Shown one piece after another: positions 46,096 through 56,694 of a stretch of DNA of 64,000 nt. The notes below the pieces were generated by a model, which saw nothing but the letters and a program-made list of their open reading frames with translations, was not told where the DNA came from and searched no databases. The stretch's first letter is position 1. Every line of letters begins with the position of its first letter. The DNA is from Symbiodinium natans (taxonomy: Eukaryota > Sar > Dinophyceae > Suessiales > Symbiodiniaceae), in NCBI GenBank assembly GCA_905221605.1, contig CAJNDS010002124.1, forward strand, positions 844,921 to 908,920, written 5' to 3'. A program made the position numbers and the translations under genes.

Positions 46096-47579
46096 TGCGG
46101 ATTGCTTGGCCCAGGCAGGGTCACGTCTTCTTCAAATTTTGGCCTTGGGCTCAGTCAGACTTTCAAGACACGATGCGGATCCGCCCTTGCTCATTGCCAA
46201 AGCTGTTCACACGCGTCAAGCTGCAGCAACGCTGTTCAGTTAGCTTTCCAATTGCCCCCGCACTCACTGGGCCATGTCTTCCAGGACTCTTCTTATTTGT
46301 TTGGGGCATAATAAGGTTCACGCTACCTTGGCCTAGGGAGGTCTCTGCTGCGTGTTGCCCAATCCTTGTCACAGGACTGGGCACTTGGCGTTGGATCAGA
46401 AGCGCTTCGACGCGATCAAGATGCGCCTTGAAAAGGGTCGATGCAAATGCCCGGCAGAATTCTATGACTCAGCTGAGGAGGCTAGAACACAGATATAAGA
46501 GGGTCACATGTGATTCGCATCACTCCTGCAGATTCCTGCAAATTCTGCCTTGTCTTTTTGACAGGCCGTGTGGCATTATCAGCGTTCCGTTGCAAGCAGC
46601 AGGGAGCTGAACATGAGAATCACCGAGACGGGGTCACCGCATGACGTGTCTGCGCAGAACTCCAAGTTGCAGAGGACATACCTTGACAACATGAGTCACT
46701 CACATTACTATGTTGTCAGGGTCGCGTTCAACGACATTCAGGTGGCTTTTGAGCAAAAGCTCTTGACCAAGCTCAAAGAGGGAGGCTTCACCACTAGTGA
46801 CCAGTTTCTGCTGGGCTCCAACACCAAGGACTTCACCATTGATGTTCAGATCTACACGCTTAGGGTCACGAAACCTGCCCTTCCCCTTGAGAGGGTCAAG
46901 AAGATGTTCACTTTCTACCACATCATGGACCCAATCGTTTCCAAGGTGAAGGACATTGTGTTGCGTCACATGACAGGGTCACCGCCTCCGCCAAATCACA
47001 ATTTGTTTTTTGTGGATCCCGACTCTTGTGCAAGGTTGTGCTGGCTCAGCCGCAAGTCCCACCGGGGTCAACCCATCTTCATGCAGGCCATTGGGATGGA
47101 TATCCCGCCTTGGGACATGCTGCACGCGGACAAGAGGGTCAGCCCTGTGCTTGTAACTTGGCGGTGAACGCGTGCTTAATTAAATGACTTGAGTGTGTGT
47201 GAGAATGTGGCTGACCACACACATTTGTAACTTGTTCTCACGCTTGACAGTCAAGGAGTTTTGGGCGGTGCCGTTTGACAAGATGACGGACACAACTGAG
47301 CTTGAACCGTTTCAAGCCACGGTCACCTTGGACCTCCTGGCAGAGAAGACATGGGCCCAGCTGGAGGCAGATGTTACAGACAGCTGGCGTGAGCGCCACG
47401 AGGCATATCTCCAAGGTCAAATAAGTTCTCTCGAAGGCGCTTTGAGCTCTTTCAAAGAGGAGCTGGACACCCTCCAAAGGGCCAGAGACAGCGGCGCATC
47501 ATCAGAGGCCCTGCGGCCTGTGGATCTTCCAAGTTCTGCCAAAAGGGCCAAGACCACGAAGGCCCTGCCACACTTGTGA
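46095..47579 (+). CDS. Unrecognised multi-exon protein with C-terminal coiled coil and KR cluster
   Basis: Four exons keep frame: about 46,095-46,225, 46,375-46,471, 46,565-47,141 and 47,251-47,579, separated by GC-AG introns. Protein-like segments include VFFKFWPWAQSDFQDTMRIR, KRFDAIKMRLEKGRCKCPAE, and in the long exon FTTSDQFLLGSNTKDFTIDV then LPLERVKKMFTFYHIMDPIV. The C-terminus has a Glu/Leu helix (SSLEGALSSFKEELDTLQRA) and ends PSSAKRAKTTKALPHL, a nuclear-localisation-like tag. No domain family recognised. The true start is unclear because the 5' end abuts the duplicated segment. GGGTCA words lie in exons and introns (for example 46,718, 46,862, 46,976, 47,136). Confidence 0.6.
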
Positions 47580-48448
47580 GAGCACAAGCGTACTTTCAAT
47601 TTCAGACATCATAACCACTCTATGCTCCGCGCTAGAAACTTCCATGGTTTAGCAGCCACTGGGCCGGGCCTTCTGACTTTCATTGTTTCAAATTGAGGGC
47701 TGCCTCCGTGCTTGGCTGACAAAGCAATGCGCTGCCCATGTATGATTATGGTGTGTCGATCGTACGGTTAATAAGTCATTGGTCATGGTTTTAAACAAAG
47801 CTTGTGAAGTGGGGTGTGCAGCCCACTATGATAGGGTTGCTTCTGCGCATGGCTTAGGAAGCCAGCTGCCCATCGTGCATGTCCTCCAGTCTCAGTCACT
47901 TTGCATTTTTGGGTAGGCTGTTGGCAGATTCAATCAACTGGAGGGCTGCCGCAGTGCTTGGCTTGCCAAAGCCCAGAAAGCCGTCATGCGACGTGCTCCT
48001 GTCTCCAGTGTTGAGGTCGGTCAACTTGTGACGTTAAAGGGTCAGCGTTTGCTTAGTTTACGGGTTGCTGCCGTGTCTCCAGTCTCATCAGGGACAATTG
48101 TTTACCGGTCACCTAAGTTAGTAGGATGGTTTCCACTGGAGAGATGCTTCTGCACTTGCCTGACAAAGTGGCAGTTTTTAAAACATGCACTTTGTGCAAT
48201 CAAAAAGTTTCTCGGGACATTTGTGGTAGTTGTGCTATGTTTATACAGCCATGTCTGCAGTTTGCAAAGGGCAGCGCCTGAGCACATGAGCGTGGCATCT
48301 TCTGCGCAGCTGATCTTGTCATGGCCCAAACTCGAGAATCACGCCTGATCTTTTGCACCTTTAAAACCAATGGCCAGGTAAAACATGAGCGCGTGCAACA
48401 TGTTCAAAACAAAGACAGCAGTTTGTGTGGCACTTGCTTTTTATAGCC
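47580..48448 (+). other. Intergenic region with degenerate GGGCTGCC repeats
   Basis: Contains loosely repeated segments of the form GAGGGCTGCC-x-GTGCTTGGCT(G/T)-CAAAGC near 47,694 and 47,941, and GTCTCCAGT words near 48,000 and 48,075. No convincing exon. It ends in a pyrimidine-rich TTGCTTTTTATAG just before the next ATG, which would suit a trans-splice acceptor if this is a dinoflagellate. Confidence 0.4.
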
Positions 48449-49361
48449 ATGGCGCTTGTGAAGGTCAAGTCGGAACCCAAAGAAAGCTTGGTTGAATCCT
48501 CGCCGCCAGGGCCACTGGTCAAGGCTGAGACAGGGGCAGCAGACAAGGACTGCGTCCAGGGCTTGGGCTCTGGCAAGACGGGGTTGGTTCGCCAAATGCA
48601 GCAAACTGGGAGGAGCAAGCCAAGAAGGATCACAGAAAAAGAAAGCAGCAGGAATATGAGCAGAACAGGAAGAACAAACGCAGGTCAAGGTCAGTCTGGA
48701 GACTGTTGGTGGAAGCCGACTCAAAGCATGCCATCCTTGAGGGTCAGGCAGAGGAAGCCAGGACCGCAATCCATTCTGCAAGTTTGCATTGCTTGCACAC
48801 CTTGAGCAGCACCCCTGTCAGGCAGGACATAGAAAAGCTCCAGGAAACTGTCCAGAATCTTCAGGTGGGTGTTTGCGACAGCGTAGCTCCAGAGCCCAGA
48901 GTTCACAAATGCACAGGCCACACTGAAAGACTGCCAGGGTCAGTCTATTTGGCTGCAATTCATGACAGTCTTGCTGTGTAGCCTATCTGCCGCTAGCTCC
49001 TTGTGCTTTTAAGATTGGAGCGGGCCAAGCTGGCCTTGGATGGATGCGAGGTTTTCTGGACCCCGGCTTACCGAGTATGATTGGCGTCTAGCATGTTTTG
49101 GGAAGCGCAAAGCTTCAGGCCCCTTCACTCAAGTCTTTGACATAGCTAAGGACACAACAGCTTGACGCAGTCAGGGCCAAGGTGAAGTGTTATGAGACGG
49201 TTCACGACTGGGTTTCACAAGCCGGCAAACAAACGCTGGCAGCAGCCATCGAGGGTCAGCCAGAGCAGCTGGCTGAACTGATCTCTCGTCTCAGTCTGCC
49301 AGAATTGCCTGTTCTGACTAAAGCCCTGAAGTCACGCAGGAATGCTGGGTTAAATGTTTGA
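48449..49361 (+). CDS. Unrecognised multi-exon protein with Lys/Arg-rich helix
   Basis: Starts MALVKVKSEPKESLVESSPP, preceded by a TTTTTATAGCC acceptor-like tract. A 50-base GC-AG intron (48,552-48,601) restores frame into NWEEQAKKDHRKRKQQEYEQ and a basic helix (KNKRRSRS), then LVEADSKHAILEGQAEEART and VRQDIEKLQETVQNLQ, ending near 48,864. A short exon near 49,014-49,070 reads LERAKLALDGCEVFWTPAY. A last exon (49,171-49,361) reads VKCYETVHDWVSQAGKQTLA and ISRLSLPELPVLTKALKSRR before the stop. The splice ends of the middle exon are unresolved. Predominantly helical and charged; no family recognised. Confidence 0.5.
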
Positions 49362-49557
49362 CAGCTGGGAGTCTTTCACATTCCCTGTTATTCTGCCGAC
49401 TGAAGACAGGGTCAGTGTTGCTGTTTTTTGGGTCGATGCCTGACTCAGATGAAGAGTCTTTGCATCTTTGACACATGGGCAAGGGGAACAAACAAAATCA
49501 CATGCGCAAATTTATAGGTGACAGATGTTGCTGTATTTTATATTCTTCTGGGAGCAC

Positions 49558-51838
49558 ATGGCCCCTGCGACCTTGTTGCCGGCCAAGGTGCTGCATCATC
49601 GGCCCAAGCGGCAGGCTCAGTTCCAGGTCGACCATCTTCCTAAACATTGCCATGTCCACTCCAAGAACAGGAACACCAACACCAATGGCAACGCACCCCC
49701 TTCTCCCAGCCCTGACTCAGGCCAGCCACTTGAGCCGTGAAGTGCCTGGGTTGATTGGCGACGGCGTCGTCAGCGCACGGCCCCGTTCTCAGGTTTGGGG
49801 TTTGGGGTTAAGTTGAGAAAAAAAGGGTTGGGTGTCTAAGTCGAAGCTTTTGGTTTTGCATGATGGTTGATGCCGGAACACATCATCACGGTCAAAGGAT
49901 TCACAGCGTTTCTTCATGCTACCTTTGCGACCTAGGCTGTGAAGAAATGCCATGATAGTTCAGAAGCACTGCTTTTGTAATAATGAGGCACTCTGCCCGC
50001 ATCCTGCAAATGTCAGGCCGGCCGCTTCGGCTGTGGGTGGGCCAGGGCCCCGCCAGGCACATGTTCTTCCAACTTGTGACAGGGTCTGAACCCTTGTCCC
50101 GACTGTTGTGAAACGGTGCCAGGTGGTGCCGTTTTTCATCCCCAGTCCAACGGCCGTGCCAGGGCCCTGGTCAGTGTGGAATTAATTAAGCAGCAGCCAG
50201 GCGTAGACCAGAATGCGCGCACAGTTTTGGCCAGGATTTTGGCGTGCAAGGGTGAGACTGGCCGAGGCCTCGGCTAAGCAGGCAGTGGATTGCGTGCAGG
50301 TGTCTGTCAATGAATGAGGGGAAGAGCGCAGCAGTTCTTGTCTTTGTGCACTGCTGCAGCAACCTCCAAGTCAAGCCGAGCAGCTTCGAACTTTTGACCG
50401 TGTAGTAGGGTCTGCAGCAATGGCTGAATGGTTGACGGGCTATCTTGTGGCCCACCCGTCTGACCACCACCCCGTGACTGCGGATTGGGTCAGCAGCATC
50501 ACCCAGGCCTTAGCCAAGTCGTGCAGAAAGGAGGCTCGTGAGCTGCCTAGCTTCAACACTGTCTCATGACAACGGTCATCATGTTTGAATGTATCATTCA
50601 AAAGTCCATGCTTAGACCGTCTTTGTTTTTTGCATTCATGCAAGGTTAGGCAACAAGCTAAGCGAGGGCATGGATGGTCTTCGGGGAGTGCAGCATCGAA
50701 GGGCCAACGCAGTGAAGACCAAGCAACTTTTGACTTTGCGAAAATTTCCAATCATTGAGGTCAGGGTCAAGAAGCCGCAGCTAAGCATTGAGAACAAGGA
50801 CATTGCAATGACCGCGTATGGTTTCCGCATGTTGAGGAGCCTTCGCAGCGCTGCAAAGAGCGCAGATTTTGAAGTCTTTGTCTTCAATGTCAACCTTGCT
50901 GTGCAAGTCGATGAGGGTCAGGCCCGGCTCGACAAGCCCTGGAAGTTCTTCCAGCACTTGGACGTGGACACTCATTCAGACGTGTGCTCCATGATCACAA
51001 AGAACGCACTGTTTCCCAAGAACTTTGTTGTGACTGCTGAGGCTGCTGAGGACAAGTTCTAAGGCTAAGCCTCTTAAGATTTAAGTGTTCAGGTTTTCAG
51101 GGTTGGTTGTTATTGCCTTGCGTGCTCCGAAGGCAATGTTCTTCAGTCATGTGGAACGAGCGACGCTCCTGGGGATGGTCGCTGCCAAGGGTCAGGTCAC
51201 AGAGCGCCTAGTCAGCAAAGTGTGGAAGCATCTGTTTTCCTTGACACATGGTAAGTTGCTGTGAGAGGTGAAACAGCTCAGGTTTGACATGAAATTCTGG
51301 ACTTCTACCACCAAGCCCCCGGATATGAAACACTTGGATGCCATGCTCAGCCCCATGGCAGTTCCCTGGCTCTTAATATAATACTAGGTCTGCCCAATGC
51401 TCATACTCATGCTCTGTTTCTGCGCAAGGACTTCTGGCACTGCACGGCTTCCAAGCCATTTCAGCCGGAGCCAGCGCAAACAGCAGGGCCAATTGCGCCC
51501 GACGCGAACACCCAGGCTGGCAAGGTCACTTGCAAGATTATCATCCAGCCAGACGACGACAAGGCACCGTTCCAAGTTTGGGCTGAAAGCACTCGCTTTT
51601 TGAGGCTGGAGGATGACCCATCCGGGTCACGCGCCAGCTTGAGGACATGAAGCCAGATGTTGCGGTGCTTGAGGATGAGAAGCGGGCTTTGGAGGGTCAA
51701 ATTGCAAAGCGCCCTCGCTTGGGCATGTCTTTGTCCGTTGACAACAAAGAGGTGATCCCTGCCCAGATCAAAGAGGTGATCCCGGCCCAGATTTCGACCT
51801 CCTCTGACTCATCCCAGGGAGGAGAAGACTTGGCCTGA
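49558..51838 (+). CDS. Unrecognised multi-exon protein ending in KEVIPAQI repeats
   Basis: Start proposed at MAPATLLPAKVLHHRPKRQA; it may lie further upstream. Successive protein-like exons read PEHIITVKGFTAFLHATFAT (about 49,873), RPLRLWVGQGPARHMFFQLV (about 50,015), NGRARALVSVELIKQQPGVD (about 50,142), MAEWLTGYLVAHPSDHHPVT (50,420), KKPQLSIENKDIAMTAYGFR and DKPWKFFQHLDVDTHSDVCS (50,650-51,062), HVERATLLGMVAAKGQVTER (about 51,146) and CKIIIQPDDDKAPFQVW (ending 51,581). A 56-base GC-AG intron (51,582-51,637) then restores frame into LEDMKPDVAVLEDEKRALEG, a KRPRL cluster, two KEVIPAQI copies and an acidic Ser-rich end. Most splice sites are unresolved, so this could be two adjacent genes. No family recognised. 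Confidence 0.5.
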
Positions 51839-52473
51839 ATGTCACAGGGTCAGACCGAGCCTCAAGAATGAAATTTGGACCAGGTTGGCAAGCGGCCAAG
51901 CCTCAGAAGCATGTGTGCAAGCCTAAGACTTCCATCAAGTCCATTTGAAATTTGGTGTTCTGAGGGGTTCGGCTGCGGAGCCAAGCTTAATTTCAATGGC
52001 TCTGCCAAGGTCACCTTCTTTTCCAGATTCAGTATAGCATGACACTCATGGCGTGTCTTTCTGTTGAGAGGCGGTGTAGCCAAGATGGCAATAAAACATT
52101 CTTTCATCTTAAACTGGATCCTCTGGCAGCTGCCTTGGCATTGTGTGTCCGTTTTCTTGGGGTCATCTTGCTGGCTCCTGGCACATCAGTTCGAGCCATT
52201 GCTTTGGAGTCGCAGCCTCCACCAAGAAAAGAGCTTCCGCTTCCATGATAAGGGGCTGCTGTTGGGAGCGTTGTTTTGCGCATTAATGATGTGGTTCCTT
52301 GCTGCTTTTTCTGTGTCTCATAGCTAGATCAGATGGAATTGGGAGCGCTTGTTTTTTTTTTCACACTCCAGCCTCGCCAAGGTCAACCACTGCCGAGCCA
52401 CACTGCCTGGCGAGAAACAGAGGCAAAGAATCAGTGTTGTTGCTTTAACCAGTCTTGCGAGCCCTGAAAGTGT
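51839..52473 (+). other. Intergenic region upstream of TIR element
   Basis: Unique sequence with one clear GGGTCA word (about 51,848). Frames near 52,039-52,327 are Leu/Cys-rich without a domain. No gene called. Confidence 0.4.
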
Positions 52474-52834
52474 ACACAGTGGGCCCTTTGGAGATAGGTG
52501 AGATAGTTGAGATAGGGAGTTGGTTTTAAGTGAGTTACAAGTCACTTAGGGAGGGTCTAAGTCGTTTCTATCTTTATCTTGAGATACCATCTTCATGGAA
52601 TGATAGGGAAAGATAAACGAGATAGAACAGACTTAGAAAAGATAGGTGCGGCAAAGTGCGGCAAAGCGGCACCGGTCGCCGGGAGATAAAAAAAGATAAA
52701 AAAAGATAAAAAAATAAAAAAAGATAAAAAAAGATAGTTTGAGTCGATTTTGGGATAAAATGGTCATATTGCATGTTTAGTTTAGGGCATCAAAGAATGT
52801 ACGGTGTGTACAGCTAACATGAAGCAAACCCGGA

Positions 52835-53395
52835 AAGATCCCTTGCTTAGGCCCACCCTTCTGCCCCAGAAGCAAGTCCGGAAAGAGCCCTTGCTCAGGC
52901 CCGCCCCCCGGCCCCAGAAGCAAGTCCGGCAAGATCCCTTGCTTAGGCTCCCCCTCTTCGCCCAGAAGCAAGTCTGGAAAGATCCCTTGCTTAGGACCGC
53001 CTTCGGCGCCAGAAGCAAGTCCGGCAAGATCCCTTGCTTAGGCCCCCCCTCCGGGCCCAGAAGCAAGTCCGGAAAGTAGATCCGTTGCTTCGGCCCCCTC
53101 CGGCCCCAAAAGCAAGCCCGGAAAGATCCCTTGCTTAGGCTCGTCCTTCGGCCCCAGAAGCAAGTCCGGAAAGATCCCTTGCTTATGGGCCCCCACTCCG
53201 GCCCCAGAAGCAAGTCCGGCAAGATCCCTTGCTTGGGCCCAGAAGCAAGTCCGGAAAGATCCCTTGCTTAGGCCCCCCTTCCGCGCCAGAAGCAAGTCCG
53301 GCAAGACCCCTTGCTCAGCTCCCCTTCCCGCCCCACAAGCCAATCCGGAAAGGTCCCTTGCTGAGGCTCCCCCAGTCAGGCCCCAGGCAGGCACT
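52835..53395. repeat. Satellite of about 50 bp with AAGCAAG/CTTGCTT arms
   Basis: About eleven units, each with AGAAGCAAGTCCGG, (A/C)AAGATCCCTTGCTTAGG and a GC-rich GGCCCCCCTCCGGCCCC spacer. Within a unit AAGCAAG can pair with CTTGCTT. Pro/Lys/Ser or Cys/Phe/Gly frames in both directions are repeat artefacts. Confidence 0.95.
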
Positions 53396-53799
53396 ACCGC
53401 ACACTGCCGGCCACTACCGCCCTGGAGCCCGTAAGCTTCGCAGAGGGCCTCAAGCACTACCACCCTTAAGCCCTGCAGCCCAAGCCCAGGCACTACTGCA
53501 CACTACCGCACACTACCGCCCTGAGATGTCCCACAAATAGTGCAGGTAGCGGGCTGGCCTCCCTCACACTACGGGCTCCGTAGCCTCAAAAATGCATGTC
53601 GTAGCCTGCAGCTCAAGCCGAAGCCATCTTTGCTTGCCCGCGCCTCACGGACTTCCACCGTCTTTGCTCTCAGCATGGCCACAGCCAGCGCCCACTTCGA
53701 GGACAGCTTGCGGCAAGTCTTTCCTCCACTCACAGGCCCTCCCTCAACCCGCCCCCCCCCCCCACCCTTATCGAACAAACCCATATAATGGCGGGCGAC

Positions 53800-53975
53800 A
53801 GTTGTTGGGATCAGGGTATGTTTCGCGGGTATGTTTTGGGGTATCGGGGTATGTTTCGGGGGTATGCTTCGGGTATGTCTCGTGGCATCATGAGCTACTT
53901 TACCTTCAATTTCGGGCGTATGTTACGGGGCATGTATCGGGGGTATGTTTCGGGGCATGTTTGGCGGGTGTGCAA
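53800..53975 (+). repeat. GGGTATGTTTCGG minisatellite
   Basis: Irregular units of GGGTATGTTTCGG(G) with insertions, inside the TIR element. Frames across it read Met-Phe-Arg-Gly-Tyr repeats and are artefacts. Just upstream (53,395-53,530) is a CACTACCGC-rich tract. Confidence 0.85.
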
Positions 53976-54341
53976 CCCGTGTGCCCTGCTTAAACCTGGG
54001 CCCCCAAAAAACTCACAAAGCCACATAGGGCTTCCTGTCTCCCTTCTCCTGTGCCAGCAGCCCAAACGTGAAACGAGTAGAGGCCTTTCCAGCTGGACGT
54101 GGGTGATTTTTCTACAAAGAATCTACATCTGAGCTAGTGTGGAATTCTCGCCATTTTGCTTCAAAAACAGATAGCAAAAAATAAAAGAAAATAAACAAAG
54201 ATAGAAAAAAACAAAAAAAGATATAAAACCTTAAAATGGACTTAGCCTATCTCCGTTTTATCTTTTTTTATCTCCCCTATCTCTTTCTTTCTCAACTATC
54301 TCAAAGGGCCCACTGTGTAATCAACATGTGAATCCACATAT

Positions 54342-54500
54342 CCAAACGACCCCCAGGCTAACGTTAGCCTGGGGTCGTTTGGTAAGGTGAATTCATGTGA
54401 ACATTACACTTCCATTTGCTCCCACCTCTTGAGTGTAATGGGGCGGTGAATCCACCTTACCAAACGACCCCAGGCTAACGTTAGCCTGGGGGTCGTTTGG
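54342..54500. mobile_element. Palindrome-ended MITE-like element
   Basis: Two copies of a roughly 41-base palindrome (CCAAACGACCCC-AGGCTAACGTTAGCCT-GGGGTCGTTTGG) lie at 54,342-54,382 and 54,460-54,500. They flank about 77 bases with GTGAA(T/C) words and a GAGTGTAATG segment that is inverse to CATTACACT. The copies differ only in one C/G run length on opposite arms. It lies 23 bp from the TIR element's right end. Non-coding. Confidence 0.8.
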
Positions 54501-54811
54501 GAACGTCGTCGTGTTTCAAACTCGGGAATTGAGGCGGCCAGCTTTGGGCAACCTTGCGGGGGCTGCGGCAAGGGTCCAAACCCCAGCCTCAGCCGTTGAA
54601 GTGCCTTTTGAGTGGTGCTTGGCTGGACCTCTGCCAGTTTGCCTGAGGGTCAACCTCGGCCTTCCCAGCTCTTCTCCAGGGTCCAACGCTGCAGAAGGCC
54701 TGCCTGCTCCTGTTACTGTTATCACAGCGCACTTGCATTTTGGCGAAGGTTTGCTTTACATGCCTGTGTCGCAGCCATGATTGATGAAGCAGCAGACGCT
54801 GTGTGGCAGCA
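54501..54811 (+). other. Upstream region of the methyltransferase gene
   Basis: A frame at 54,511-54,780 is Ala/Pro/Leu-rich without a domain and stops before the methyltransferase exon. It could be an upstream exon, but no in-frame junction is obvious. A stop is present in the methyltransferase frame shortly upstream, so a start inside the next exon is favoured. Confidence 0.3.
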
Positions 54812-56373
54812 ATGGATGTTCACATGAGAGATGCGCTGCTGCAAGAGAGGGCCAGGTGGCTGCAGAAGGCTGGTCTTCTGGCTGATAGGGTCACAGCTGT
54901 GAAGCAGACCGTTGGAACGGACTGCAGCGGCTTGGACTGCTGCATATTTGGTCTGCGCAAGATGCAGATACATCACCAGCACTTGCTTCTTGAGCAAAAA
55001 TGCATTTGTTTCCTCTTGTCTTCTTTAAATTATAAGTTCTAAGCTGACAGCAGACTTCCACAAGGGTCAACTCTCATTGCTTGTCAGTCCACCAAGCCTG
55101 TCAGTGAAGGTTCGCTTGTGACATCAGTGCTGCGTCAAGAGAATGGATCAGGGCCAACACAAAGCCAAACACCGTCTACGAAGACATGTACACTGTGGGG
55201 GACAGGGCCAAGCCAACTGGATACGTAGTCGGGTTTCCATGCCAGCCATTTTCAAGGCAAAATTCCAGCAGAAAAAAGGGCTGGAAGCATGCAGCCTCAA
55301 GGCTGGTGGACAGGGTCATAGATGAAACCCTGAAGCTGAACCCCTTGTGGGCAGTGTATGAGAATGTGATCAACATTGGCAAATATTTCCCCACTCTGTT
55401 CCGCAAGTTCAGGGGCCGTGGCCTTCTTGAGAAGTATAGGGTCATCATCCTTCCAGTGTGCCCAGCACGGACATTCAGGTTACCAATGCGCCGGCCAAGG
55501 TACTATTTCCTGCTTGTCCGCAAGGACAGGGCCATTGCTCAGGGTCAGCTGGTGGATTTGGTGCTGAGCATGATGGCTTGTCTCAGGGACAGTGTTGGAA
55601 AGGTTCCAGCAAAGCCATTTCCACTGACGATTGAGGGTGAGAAACCGGAGTCCAAACGGAAGCGCCCCTCGTCAAGCAACCTCTCCCAGAAGTGGCGGAA
55701 GCTTCATGCGCAAATCCGTGAGAAGCACCACATGTCTGCGCCAGAAGGGTCAGCCTACTCTGAGCTGGCCCTCACAGAACGGGAGCAGGATGTGCTGGAC
55801 ATTGCCTTGCAGCTCAGATCACAGTCAACTGAGACAGTTGTGGTGGATGTATCACAGAGTGCCACCCGTATCCCTCTTGGGGTCAATATGTTGCCCACCT
55901 TCACAACGTCAAGCAAATTGGTGGCTGTGTCCAAGGGTCACGCGCAGCTTCTATCTGGAAAGGACAAGCTGTGCTGTCTTGGCATACCAGTTCAGCAGTG
56001 CACCGTCAGCCAGGGTCACAATGCCCTGCACGACTTAGCCGGCAACGCCATGCATGTGGATTGTGTGGCGCTGGCTATGCTGCTAGCTATGTCCTGTGTG
56101 GCTTGTGAGGGTCCTCCGCCGCAGCTTCCTGGCAAGAGTTATCAGGGCCAGGCGCAGCCCCAGGTTATCACCTGGAAGAAGCTGGCAAAGCATGGCACTG
56201 GAAAGACCGGTTCCAGGGCCAAGCAGAACCGCAAACCCAAGAAGGTGAAGTCCACAGCGTCCGTCATATGCAGGGCCAAGACCAAGAAGCCGAAGAAGTC
56301 ACAGCCGCAAACCGCCGCCTTGACGCAGGGGAGTGGAAAGACCTCGCGGCTTAGAGACCTGTTTCAACAGTAA
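54812..56373 (+). CDS. DNA (cytosine-5) methyltransferase, two exons
   Basis: Transfers a methyl group from S-adenosylmethionine to C5 of cytosine in DNA. Exon 1 (54,812-54,984) carries motif I, GTDCSGLDCCIFGLRKM (residues 35-51). A GC-AG intron (54,985-55,109) joins to FACDISAASREWI. Exon 2 has motif IV GFPCQPFS with catalytic Cys at about residue 102, motif VI YENV (Glu about 142), motif VIII MRRPRYYFLLVRKD (about 184-197) and motif X AGNAMHVDCVALAM (about 368). The residue order and spacing are those of the family. Length is about 478 residues, catalytic domain plus a Lys-rich tail (KKPKKSQ), with no N-terminal chromatin domain seen. Dinoflagellates are reported to carry retrotransposon-linked DNMTs, but I see no reverse transcriptase nearby. 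The catalytic motifs look intact. Confidence 0.9.
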
Positions 56374-56694
56374 TTCAGTGATCTCTTTGTCGTGAACACC
56401 TGCCAGGGTGGACTTAGGGAAGGGTCGCACATACGCAATGGAAAACAAAGCTTTGTGCCTGTCTGTTGCAACTGGGTGTTTGTGTGACTGGGTCAAGGCA
56501 CTAGCGCGTGTTCTTGCTGCCAGGTGCTCGTCTGGTGGCAGGCAACCCATCATGTCTTGACGCTTTTCAGCTGTGCTGTTCACTGCCTGCTGTGTCTTGT
56601 CAATGGTTTTGGACATGATGTACTGTTACGGTTGTTCTGCCGCAGCTTTGCTTTGAAACAGTCAAGAGTCAGACCTCAGACATCGGTGCTGCTC
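56374..56694 (+). other. Intergenic spacer
   Basis: Separates the methyltransferase stop from the next proposed start. It contains GGGTCA at about 56,491 and a CTGTGCTGTTC/CTGCCGCAG pyrimidine-rich tract that could hold a splice acceptor before 56,660. No gene called. Confidence 0.4.

Larger units (their letters stand above)
52474..54318. mobile_element. TIR element of about 1.84 kb with captured satellite, probable TA target
   Basis: Left end CACAGTGGGCCCTTTGGAGA and right end its inverse (CTCAAAGGGCCCACTGTG), followed on both inner sides by GATAG/GATAAAAAA-rich sequence. Both ends are directly flanked by TA, consistent with a TA target-site duplication as in the Tc1/mariner superfamily. 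No transposase frame is visible, so it looks non-autonomous. The centre is a satellite (52,835-53,395) with other minisatellites. GGGTCA words, frequent on both sides, are essentially missing, consistent with a later insertion. Confidence 0.75.

Noticed and set aside
48541..48610. Apparent one-base frameshift in the 48,449 gene
   Set aside because: A 50-base GC-AG intron (48,552-48,601) explains the change of frame with no mutation, and similar short introns occur elsewhere in the array.
51575..51650. Apparent frameshift in the 49,558 gene beside a GGGTCA word
   Set aside because: A 56-base GC-AG intron (51,582-51,637) restores the frame, so programmed frameshifting or pseudogene decay is not needed.
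54145..54170. GCCATTTTGCTTCAAAA resembles the end of the dinoflagellate spliced leader
   Set aside because: Several mismatches, no adjacent splice donor, and it lies inside the TIR element. Too weak to call a spliced-leader gene or relic.
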